Virus record (IMG/VR): IMGVR_UViG_3300009378_000064
Location: 1-23,355 of that record
DNA length: 23,355 nucleotides
Origin: a virus
Strand: one strand, 5' to 3'
Every line of letters begins with the position of its first letter. The stretch's first letter is position 1. The notes below the pieces were generated by a model that saw only the letters and a program-made list of their open reading frames with translations, made no database searches and was not told where the DNA came from. The translations under genes and the position numbers were made by a program. This document shows positions 7,349-13,702 of this stretch, piece after piece.

Positions 7349-8764
7349 ATGATATGCAAAATATGTAGCTATGAGTCATGTGGAAAAGATTTTTCAAACC
7401 ATCTTCAAAGAGAGCATAAACTTAGATCGAAAGAGTACACAGCTAAGCACATTTATAAATTTCAACCGATATGTGAGCACTGCGGAAAAGAAACACGTTA
7501 CGTAGCATTTCGTTTTAAGCGATTCTGCAAAGATTGTTCAAAAATAGCTTCATCTATAGGGGGCAAGTCCGGCGGAAAAGCGCCTGCTTGGAATAAAGGC
7601 TTGACAAAAGAAACTGATGAAAGAATCAAAAGACAAGCAGAGAAAAATATAGGTAAAGGTAATCCATTCCATGGAAGAGTTCACACGATTGAAACACGTA
7701 CACAGATAAGTAAAACAAAAGTCCTCAATAGAATAACTGTTCAGCAACGGATCAATGAGCGATCAGGTGATTTTGAGCTAGTAACTGATCTTGATGAATA
7801 CTATTCGAGGCAAAAACAATATTTAGAGTTTAGATGTAAAAAATGCAATACAGTTTCTGATAAAACATTGCAAGCATTTGAAAGAGGATCATTATGTCCG
7901 ATTTGTTATCCACCCAGTAGATCACAATTTGAAATAGAGATAAATGATTTTATTAGATCGCTAGGAATAAAGACAAAGACTAACGATAGGTCAGTTATCG
8001 GACCAAAAGAACTAGACATAGTAATACAAGGTAAGGATCTTGCAATAGAGGCAAATGGTTTGTATTGGCACTCAGAAAATGCTAGAAGTGTTAATCATGA
8101 CAAGTATCGCCATATAAGCAAAACATTAGAATGTCTATCACAAAGCTATAGATTAGTCCACATATTCAGTGACGAATGGAGTAATAAGGAAGATATTTGC
8201 AAATCAATGATTGCTAATAGGTTGGGTATGCCGAATATCAGGATTCACGGAAGAAAATGCCAGATAAAAGAAATTACAAAGTATCAAGAAAAAACGTTCT
8301 TCGACAAAACGCATATTTCAGGTTTTGTACCCTCTAGAAAGTGTTTTGCACTATTTTATGATGGAAAAATCGTTGCAGCAATTTCGCTAAGAGTGCCAAG
8401 ACAAAAAAAATATAAAGGTATGCTAGAGATAGCAAGATACTCTTCTGAGCTAAATCATCAAGTGATGGGAGGCTTGGGGAAGCTATTGTCTAAATCTATA
8501 GATTATGCTAGAAAAAATAATCATACCGGTATTTTGACATATTCTGATCGTCGATTTGGAGAAGGGGACGGGTATTTGAAATGTGGGTTTGAGCACTCAG
8601 GAACTACAGGACTAGACTATTGGTATACTGACGGACAAATAAGAGTAGATAGATTTACACTAAAAACATCAGATGGAAAAACAGAAAAACAAAGAATGTA
8701 TGAGAACAAGCTGATGAAAATTTATGGATGCGGAAGCAACATATTTATAAAACTATTGACATAA
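7349..8764 (+). CDS. Free-standing homing endonuclease, EDxHD (Vsr-like) type with NUMOD3
   Basis: 471 residues in a clear modular order. A C2H2-type finger lies at C3/C6 to H18/H23, and a second Cys4 site at C42/C45/C60/C63. A NUMOD3 DNA-binding segment runs from about 79 to 125 (PAWNKGLTKETDERI, then GKGNPFHGRVHT). A third Cys4 ribbon is at C163/C166/C183/C186. The nuclease core covers about 190-290 with ELD (D223), AIEANGLYWHSE (E234, H241) and HIFSDEW (H271, D275); this pattern matches the EDxHD family typified by I-Bth0305I, related to Vsr. The C-terminal 170 residues resemble an acyltransferase-like fold often found behind this nuclease, which I cannot assign a role. Such enzymes cut alleles lacking the gene and spread by recombination. 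There is no ribosome binding site, and the gene has its own promoter and stands between two terminators. It uses AT-rich codons (ATA, AGA), unlike the capsid gene, as expected for an inserted element. Confidence 0.87.
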   Translation: MICKICSYESCGKDFSNHLQREHKLRSKEYTAKHIYKFQPICEHCGKETRYVAFRFKRFCKDCSKIASSIGGKSGGKAPAWNKGLTKETDERIKRQAEKNIGKGNPFHGRVHTIETRTQISKTKVLNRITVQQRINERSGDFELVTDLDEYYSRQKQYLEFRCKKCNTVSDKTLQAFERGSLCPICYPPSRSQFEIEINDFIRSLGIKTKTNDRSVIGPKELDIVIQGKDLAIEANGLYWHSENARSVNHDKYRHISKTLECLSQSYRLVHIFSDEWSNKEDICKSMIANRLGMPNIRIHGRKCQIKEITKYQEKTFFDKTHISGFVPSRKCFALFYDGKIVAAISLRVPRQKKYKGMLEIARYSSELNHQVMGGLGKLLSKSIDYARKNNHTGILTYSDRRFGEGDGYLKCGFEHSGTTGLDYWYTDGQIRVDRFTLKTSDGKTEKQRMYENKLMKIYGCGSNIFIKLLT

Positions 8765-8811
8765 ACAAATAGCAAAACAGGCGTAGTGTTATTCAAACAT
8801 AGGAGATTATT

Positions 8812-9042
8812 ATGGACGAACAACAGGCACAACAAGCAGATGAAACCGGACAACAAGTAACTCGCGAGCAATTGCAGCGCTGGGGAGTTTCTGTTTTAGT
8901 AAGTGCAGCAAAAATGTCACAGCAACGAGGTGTATTCTCATTAGAAGAAGCTGCTCTAGTAAGTAAGGCTGTCAACATATTTGCACCATCTGCCCCAGAA
9001 GTTCAAGACGAAGAAGCTTCGAGTGAAGAAGACAAAGAATAA
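8812..9042 (+). CDS. Small acidic protein of unknown function, 76 aa
   Basis: Starts at ATG with AGGAG (8801-8805) 6 bases upstream, a clear signal for such a short gene. The body is a Gln-rich N-terminus, a helical core (REQLQRWGVSVLVSAAKMSQQRGVFSLEEAALVSKAVNIFA, about 18-57) and a Glu/Asp-rich tail (PEVQDEEASSEEDKE). Short proteins with a similar 'QRG.f...E...V...V..F' helical core are found near capsid genes of marine phages, as far as I recall, without known function. There is no membrane segment. It may be a small capsid-associated or assembly protein (inference). A promoter-like ATATTTAT at 8741-8748 lies in the end of the endonuclease gene. Confidence 0.72.
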   Translation: MDEQQAQQADETGQQVTREQLQRWGVSVLVSAAKMSQQRGVFSLEEAALVSKAVNIFAPSAPEVQDEEASSEEDKE

Positions 9043-9076
9043 TAGACAAACTTGGTTATAAGTTTAGCTGAGCGAG

Positions 9077-9084
9077 ATATTTAT
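9077..9084 (+). promoter_or_regulatory. Candidate late promoter motif before the 9160 gene
   Basis: ATATTTAT, preceded by G, is one of a set of near-identical octamers placed upstream of structural genes in this window. If it acts as a T4-late-type -10 element, transcription would begin near 9091, giving a leader of about 70 bases that opens with the stem-loop at 9093-9130. Spacing to the gene is longer than for most members of the set. Confidence 0.5.
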
Positions 9085-9092
9085 CATCAAGC

Positions 9093-9130
9093 CCGATTCA
9101 TTTAATCAGCTGACACTACCAGTGAATCGG
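9093..9130 (+). promoter_or_regulatory. Possible 5' leader stem-loop
   Basis: CCGATTCA (9093-9100) and TGAATCGG (9123-9130) form a perfect 8-bp inverted repeat around a 22-base loop that itself contains the palindrome TCAGCTGA (9106-9113). No T tract follows, so it is not an intrinsic terminator. It would be at the very 5' end of a transcript starting from the motif at 9077-9084, where it could protect the mRNA or carry a binding site. Function is inference. Confidence 0.45.
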
Positions 9131-9159
9131 AAGCATGTAGACAAATAAGGAGAAAGATT

Positions 9160-9639
9160 ATGCCTAAGGTGACAATTACAGACAGAAAAGGAATAGTTCA
9201 GACAACGGGAGGTTCAGTTGTTGTTGAAAATAATGTACATTTTCGACCAGACTCAGCTCCCGCAATGACAGTAAAATATGCTGCTCCAGCAGCAGCCATT
9301 GGAACAGGTGCAGTAACACTTACAATTGCACAGATTCTGACGGGAATTCTTGAAGAGGATCCTGAGGGCGCTGTTACGTGGACTCTTCCTACAAATGCTC
9401 TTCTTCGAGCAGGACTAAATGATCCACAAACAGGAGACACACTTGATTTCTGTGTGATCAATAATGCTACATCTACTGTAGATGAGCCAATCACAATTGC
9501 TGTCGGCGCAGGTGGTACTGCTGTTGGTAATATGATTGTTGAAGCTGCTATGGTCGCCGGCGAAGTTAATTCCGGAAGTGGACTATTCAGAGTAAGACTT
9601 ACATCTGCTACAGCATATTCGTGCTATAGACTTGCATAA
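9160..9639 (+). CDS. Putative abundant virion protein (decoration or fibre-like), 159 aa
   Basis: A Val/Thr/Ala/Gly-rich, beta-looking protein without charged clusters. Blocks such as LTIAQILTGILEEDPEGAVTWTLPTNALLRA (about 54-85), DTLDFCVINNATSTVDEPITIAVGAGGT and SGLFRVRLTSATAYSCYRLA at the C-terminus resemble a type of small structural protein that I recall from marine phage capsid regions, probably a head decoration or fibre-tip domain. No enzyme motif or signal peptide. AAGGAG (9147-9152) stands 7 bases before the ATG. The gene has its own promoter-like motif, a structured leader and its own strong terminator (9693-9720). That unit layout and its regular codon use suggest high-level expression. 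The exact role is not shown by the sequence. Confidence 0.72.
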   Translation: MPKVTITDRKGIVQTTGGSVVVENNVHFRPDSAPAMTVKYAAPAAAIGTGAVTLTIAQILTGILEEDPEGAVTWTLPTNALLRAGLNDPQTGDTLDFCVINNATSTVDEPITIAVGAGGTAVGNMIVEAAMVAGEVNSGSGLFRVRLTSATAYSCYRLA

Positions 9640-9692
9640 AGAAGTAGTGTAATATTTTAAAATTTAGCTAAGCAGCTTTATTTTATCTAAGG

Positions 9693-9720
9693 AAGGCAGG
9701 GGAAACCCTGCCTTTTTTTT
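9693..9720 (+). terminator. Strong intrinsic terminator after the 9160 gene
   Basis: A perfect 9-bp stem, AAGGCAGGG (9693-9701) with CCCTGCCTT (9706-9714), closes a GAAA (GNRA) tetraloop (9702-9705). It is followed by eight T (9713-9720). It lies about 55 bases after the stop codon. Confidence 0.93.
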
Positions 9721-9768
9721 ATTTCTACCGGTGGATTAATTGAGGTTGTAAATAGATATTTATGAATA

Positions 9769-9996
9769 ATGTCAAGGAAAACATCATTTGAGAATTTGAA
9801 AAACTTACGAGATCAATTGATTTCGAGAGAAAGCAAATTAGCAATTGACAATAAAACGATGTTGTCGCTTTTGTCATGTGTTAAGTTAGTTCATAAAGAC
9901 TTATCGAAAGATAAGCCCGATATTCAATCAGCAATTGATCGTCTAGACGAGTTGCTTGCTACTGCGAGTATTAAGAAATATAGCGGAGCACAATAA
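9769..9996 (+). CDS. Small helical protein of unknown function, 75 aa
   Basis: Charged and mostly helical (FENLKNLRDQLISRESKLAIDNKTMLSLLSCVKLVHKDLSKDK, then DIQSAIDRLDELLATASI), with no membrane segment or recognised motif. The ATG has no Shine-Dalgarno sequence. An ATATTTAT motif (9756-9763) ends only 5 bases before it, so if that motif is a promoter the mRNA would be leaderless; an ATG at 9762 is out of frame and soon stops. The stop is 2 bases before the next gene, suggesting a two-gene unit. Support is the in-frame coding pattern and close packing. Confidence 0.6.
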   Translation: MSRKTSFENLKNLRDQLISRESKLAIDNKTMLSLLSCVKLVHKDLSKDKPDIQSAIDRLDELLATASIKKYSGAQ

Positions 9997-9998
9997 AA

Positions 9999-10331
9999 AT
10001 GACAGAAGTAGATAGTAACAACAATTGGAGTGAATATTCTCGGCTAGTTTTAAAAGAATTAGAAACACTAGCATCAAGTATTCAAGCCCTAAATACAGAG
10101 ATCCAAGATCTTAAGCAAGAAATTGCTAGAATGCGTGAAAGGGAAGATCGAGTTGAAGAGCTCAGAGCTTGGAAAGATAAAATCGATGAAGTAGTGTCAC
10201 CCACACAAATGCAGGGATATGTCAATGATATAGAAGAGCTTAAGGCGTTTCGAACGAGGGCAATTACCATATTCGCAGTTGTTCAGTTTGGAATGGCATC
10301 ATCGATGTGGATGATGAAGATGTTCATGTAG
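9999..10331 (+). CDS. Coiled-coil protein with C-terminal membrane segment, 110 aa
   Basis: Residues 15-70 form a long amphipathic coiled coil (LVLKELETLASSIQALNTEIQDLKQEIARMREREDRVEELRAWKDKI). After a short break (SPTQMQGYVNDIEELKAFRTRA) one hydrophobic stretch (ITIFAVVQFGMASSMWMMKMFM, about 89-110) ends the protein, so it is likely tail-anchored with the coil in the cytoplasm or periplasm. GGAG (9985-9988) precedes the ATG. Small coil-plus-membrane proteins are common in phage genomes, some near lysis or head genes, but their roles are mostly unknown. A lysis accessory or a membrane-attached assembly factor are both possible; there is no signal peptide or lipobox to suggest a spanin. Confidence 0.68.
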   Translation: MTEVDSNNNWSEYSRLVLKELETLASSIQALNTEIQDLKQEIARMREREDRVEELRAWKDKIDEVVSPTQMQGYVNDIEELKAFRTRAITIFAVVQFGMASSMWMMKMFM

Positions 10332-10352
10332 TACTCAGTTGGTTTGAGACGT

Positions 10353-10360
10353 ATATTTAT
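10353..10360 (+). promoter_or_regulatory. Candidate late promoter motif before the neck genes
   Basis: ATATTTAT lies 33 bases before the ATG of the gp13-like gene, in the 62-base gap after the preceding gene. It would drive the neck and tail-completion genes 10394-13628, between which there are only 9- and 13-base gaps and no further copy of the motif. Same octamer as at 9077, 9756 and 21770. Confidence 0.55.
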
Positions 10361-10393
10361 TAGATGACTAAACCGCATCGGGAGATTTAAGCT

Positions 10394-11566
10394 ATGAGTA
10401 CATTTGCCAACACACTAAGCCCGACACCTTTTGGGTTTTTTGATCAAGAGGGGTCATTCCAGACAGAAGCTGACTCTATGATTACGTTTGTCAAGCGAAA
10501 GTTGGGTGATGACATACTCAGTGTCGAGCTTACCAAAAAACAGATTTGGTCGTGCTTCGAAGAGGCATTCTTAGAGTATGGATCGATAATAAACCAGTAT
10601 CAGGCAAAGTCACAGTTGGCAAATCTTTTAGGCGCTGCTACAGGTTCTTTATTGTCAGGTAGTGAACAAAAATATCCCAGAGAAAATCTAGAATTCATGC
10701 TACGTCGCGGTGAGCCTTATTCTATGGAAGCTGGTTTGGGTGGGTCATATAACTCGGTATCCGGATCTATATCATTGACAAAAGATGTGCAAGATTACGA
10801 TATATACAGCACGCTTAAAGACTCATCAGGAAATTTGATATTCTCTAGCAGTAAAAACTCGCCAAGGACAAAAATGAGAGTAATGGAAGTGATGCATTAT
10901 TCACCTCAAGCTGCTTATAGATTTTTTGATACGACTAGTGCAGTCAACTATCTCAATAATGAGTTTTCATTTGAGTCATTTACCCCAGAAACAGCGTTCT
11001 ATGTTTTGCCCGTATTTGAAGACGTTCTTAGGGCTGGCATGCTATCAATGTCATCCCGCGTAAGAAGATCACACTATAGTTATAAAATTGTAGGAACAAA
11101 TATTCGAATATTTCCGAAGCCCACGCAGGAAAATCCCAAGAGTCTGTGGATTCGTGTATCATACTCTCCTGACCCCATGAACCCGGCCTTTCAAGACGAT
11201 AGTATATACGGTGTAAGTAATCTTTCAAATGTCCCCTACGGTAACCTCATGTTCTCTAGGATAAACTCTATAGGGCGCCAGTGGGTTAGGCAATACACAC
11301 TATCGTTAAGCAAAGAATTGTTGGGTATGGTTCGATCAAAATTCAGCACTGTTCCAATTCCTGGCGGAGAATTGTCACTAAATGGAAATGATTTGATAAC
11401 TAGTGCACGATCTGAATTGGAGACATTACAGACACAGCTTCGTGATATGCTTGAGGATCTTACATATTCTAAAATGCTAGAAGACGAAGCAGCTGCAACA
11501 GAAAACTTGCAACGAATTCTTAGAAACATTCCAATTCCTAATGGGAAATCAATAATCATGGGCTAG
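10394..11566 (+). CDS. Neck protein, gp13-like
   Basis: 390 residues (T4 gp13 is about 310). The N-terminal part (TEADSMITFVKRKLGDDILSVELTKKQIWSCFEEAFLEYGSIINQYQ, about 25-72) and the C-terminal part (INSIGRQWVRQYTLSLSKELLGMVRSKFSTVPIPGGELSLNGNDLITSARSELETLQTQLRDMLEDLTYSKMLE) are blocks I recognise from neck/connector proteins of marine T4-like phages. In such phages gp13 and gp14 close the DNA-filled head and form the tail docking site. The middle is a poorly conserved insertion. GGGAG (10380-10384) is the ribosome binding site. The gp14- and gp15-like genes follow at once, which supports the gp13 assignment, but the number is from synteny and motif memory rather than alignment. Confidence 0.65.
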   Translation: MSTFANTLSPTPFGFFDQEGSFQTEADSMITFVKRKLGDDILSVELTKKQIWSCFEEAFLEYGSIINQYQAKSQLANLLGAATGSLLSGSEQKYPRENLEFMLRRGEPYSMEAGLGGSYNSVSGSISLTKDVQDYDIYSTLKDSSGNLIFSSSKNSPRTKMRVMEVMHYSPQAAYRFFDTTSAVNYLNNEFSFESFTPETAFYVLPVFEDVLRAGMLSMSSRVRRSHYSYKIVGTNIRIFPKPTQENPKSLWIRVSYSPDPMNPAFQDDSIYGVSNLSNVPYGNLMFSRINSIGRQWVRQYTLSLSKELLGMVRSKFSTVPIPGGELSLNGNDLITSARSELETLQTQLRDMLEDLTYSKMLEDEAAATENLQRILRNIPIPNGKSIIMG

Positions 11567-11575
11567 GAGTGAATT

Positions 11576-12244
11576 ATGGCAAGACTATTTATAACGCCTC
11601 GTGAAGTTGATTTTATATCTGACCTTACTAAGGAAATTACTAAAGATGTAATAGGACAAAAGATATACTATTATAAAGTTAGAGAAGATCTTACTAGTGT
11701 GCATGACATATACGAAGAAGCTATAGATAAAATATTTGATAGACCCATCGAAATCGAAGCGCTAATTGAATGGGAACCTGCAGAGTTTAGAACAAATAGA
11801 TTTGGTGCTGAAGAATACTCTACAATATCAGTATATATTCATGCTCGAGATATGCTAGACAGAGAAATAACACTCAGAGACGGTGATTATTTTAGCTATG
11901 GTACAGTATTTTTTGAGATAACATCTATTATTGTTGACAAGCAGATACATGGCCAAATTGAACACAAAACCGGTTATAAGGTAATCGGCAAACAAGCACG
12001 ACAGGGACAAATTGATGTAATGCCTAACGGGCCGACTGATGAGGAGTATACAGATGAGGGTTCTGTACAGGAAGAATTCGTGCAACAGCGAGGATTTGAG
12101 AAAAATCGATTAGGTGAAACAGGAGATAAGCGCCAGCTTCAAGAAGATGGAAAGCTTACATCACCAATTTCTGAGCCGGCAGAAATTTCTGAAAAAGGAG
12201 ATGACTCTGGAATTAATTCATCATTCTACGGAGACAATTCTTAG
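11576..12244 (+). CDS. Neck protein, gp14-like
   Basis: 222 residues (T4 gp14 about 256). The fold-defining section runs from about 8 to 145: EVDFISDLTKEITKDVIGQKIYYYKVRE, HDIYEEAIDKIFDRPIEIEALIEW, then ISVYIHARDMLDREITLRDGDYFSYGTVFFEITS. The RDGDYF...YEIT-type pattern is typical for head-tail closure proteins of the gp14/tail-completion type. After about 150 the protein becomes hydrophilic and Glu/Gly/Ser-rich, probably a disordered tail. AGGAG (11565-11569) overlaps the previous stop, which indicates coupled translation in the neck operon. No promoter motif precedes it. Confidence 0.65.
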   Translation: MARLFITPREVDFISDLTKEITKDVIGQKIYYYKVREDLTSVHDIYEEAIDKIFDRPIEIEALIEWEPAEFRTNRFGAEEYSTISVYIHARDMLDREITLRDGDYFSYGTVFFEITSIIVDKQIHGQIEHKTGYKVIGKQARQGQIDVMPNGPTDEEYTDEGSVQEEFVQQRGFEKNRLGETGDKRQLQEDGKLTSPISEPAEISEKGDDSGINSSFYGDNS

Positions 12245-12257
12245 TAGGTAATATATT

Positions 12258-13628
12258 ATGAGTACAAGACTAGACCAACAGCCAAAAAACCCTGCAGATC
12301 GAAGAAGATCTGGTTATGAGGGTACAGATATACCGGGTGACATAACAATCCCTCCCTGTACAATTGAAGATGTAGACAGATCTGTCTTCAATCTTTTTAA
12401 CGAATCAATACCACTTCAGTATGAAAAGTCAGGTGTAGTAAAGAGAACACCGGTAATTTATGCTTCTGGCGAGAGGTTTGCTGTGCTTAGAAGAAAAGAA
12501 CCGCTAAGAGATAAGAATAATGCACTTATTCTCCCGCTAGTGTCTATTATGAGAACAAGCGTAACACAAGAAGTCCAAAGAGGCATGGGACCTGGTGAAG
12601 GAAGCCCAATAACTATTAAGCGTCGTCTTAATGAATCTGATCCCGTATACAAAAGATTGAAAAATCTGCATGGATTTGCTAATCAAGATAATTTAGCATC
12701 ATCAGAGCATAGAACAGGTCACTCACCAGAAAGACCCGCTGGTCCATACTCCACGGGCTCAAACCCGGGTACTGTAGCGTCTAGAAGGTCACCATCAGGG
12801 CCTACTACCAATACACGATCTGGAAAAATTCTAACTCCAAATTTGGGATCCTCAATAGTAGAAATTATCGAGATTCCACCTACGAAATTCTTCAATGTAA
12901 CGTATGATGTTACATTTTGGGCACAGTATACACAGCAAATGAATGATATGATCATGGCAATGATGTCTGTTTATCAAGACAATAGAAGACGAACATTCAA
13001 ATTGGAGACTGATAAGGGCTACTGGTTTGTTGGTTACGTCGGATCTGATATTTCACCGGGTAACAATTATGATGATTTCACAGACAACGAAAGATTAGTA
13101 AGATATAGCTTTGAGATTCAAGTCGCCGGATATATGATAGCACCTGACTATTCCGGAGCACCCCCAGTTTTGAGAAGATACGTCTCAGCACCTGATATTA
13201 CATTTGATGTTACGTCATTTGGCGGCAATTTGATAGGTACACCCGTACATGGACCTTTTAGTGGCGATCCGACTAGTTATATGCTTGATGACTTAGCTGC
13301 AGAGGACGATCCACTCCCGGGAAGTGGCATTGGCAGGTCATCGTTAGGCTCTGCAAGAAGTGCTATTGGTGATCCTGTTTTAGGAGCAACATATGCAGGA
13401 TCCGACCTTAGGGGCATCGGGTCTAGAGCACCGACAGCTGAATCAACATCAGTAGGCGGACACACATCAGGCCCCAGTAGAGTTGATATTATTAGAATTA
13501 CTAAGGATCCTTTTACCGGAAAGACAATTAGATCCATAGTCAAAGTTAAAACAAGGAACCAAAGGCAAGGAGAGACGGTATATTCTTCAGCTATTCCAAT
13601 TAATCTTGGAATTTTGCTGCCAGACTGA
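12258..13628 (+). CDS. Tail completion/sheath stabiliser protein, gp15-like
   Basis: 456 residues against about 272 in T4 gp15, which caps the tail tube and sheath and docks it to the neck. The likely core is split by a Pro/Ser/Gly-rich linker (about 150-195). Before it are VFNLFNESIPLQYEKSGVVKRTPVIYASGERFAVLRRKEPLRDKNNALILPLVSI (about 42-96); after it come FFNVTYDVTFWAQYTQQMNDMIMAMM (about 213-238), GYWFVGYVGSD and an RYSFEIQVAGYMI strand. This resembles the gp15-type beta fold, in which the 'vtYdVtfW.qY..qMN' block is characteristic. A second low-complexity stretch (about 325-400) and a short C-terminal strand region (TGKTIRSIVKVKTRNQRQGETVYSS) extend it. Position between gp14-like and sheath genes matches T4 order. 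Start ATG has only a weak GTAGG-like binding site. Confidence 0.65.
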   Translation: MSTRLDQQPKNPADRRRSGYEGTDIPGDITIPPCTIEDVDRSVFNLFNESIPLQYEKSGVVKRTPVIYASGERFAVLRRKEPLRDKNNALILPLVSIMRTSVTQEVQRGMGPGEGSPITIKRRLNESDPVYKRLKNLHGFANQDNLASSEHRTGHSPERPAGPYSTGSNPGTVASRRSPSGPTTNTRSGKILTPNLGSSIVEIIEIPPTKFFNVTYDVTFWAQYTQQMNDMIMAMMSVYQDNRRRTFKLETDKGYWFVGYVGSDISPGNNYDDFTDNERLVRYSFEIQVAGYMIAPDYSGAPPVLRRYVSAPDITFDVTSFGGNLIGTPVHGPFSGDPTSYMLDDLAAEDDPLPGSGIGRSSLGSARSAIGDPVLGATYAGSDLRGIGSRAPTAESTSVGGHTSGPSRVDIIRITKDPFTGKTIRSIVKVKTRNQRQGETVYSSAIPINLGILLPD

Positions 13629-13660
13629 TTTACTAGTATGGAACTTTGGACCACATCGCG

Positions 13661-13668
13661 ATACTTAT
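13661..13668 (+). promoter_or_regulatory. Candidate late promoter motif before sheath gene 1
   Basis: ATACTTAT, preceded by G, differs from the main octamer at one position and stands 34 bases before the sheath ATG, in a 74-base gap. A related ATACCTAT (16901-16908) stands 37 bases before the second sheath gene. Confidence 0.45.
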
Positions 13669-13702
13669 CATAGAATGATTCGCGTCTAAGGAGAGATATT
13701 CA

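Noticed and set aside
9043-9159. Possible tRNA or small RNA gene in the 117-base gap
   Set aside because: The only structure is an 8-bp stem-loop with a 22-base loop; no cloverleaf, T-arm or terminator.
13277-13654. 125-codon open frame on the - strand
   Set aside because: Opposite the gp15-like gene; no ribosome binding site, and every convincing gene here is on the + strand.
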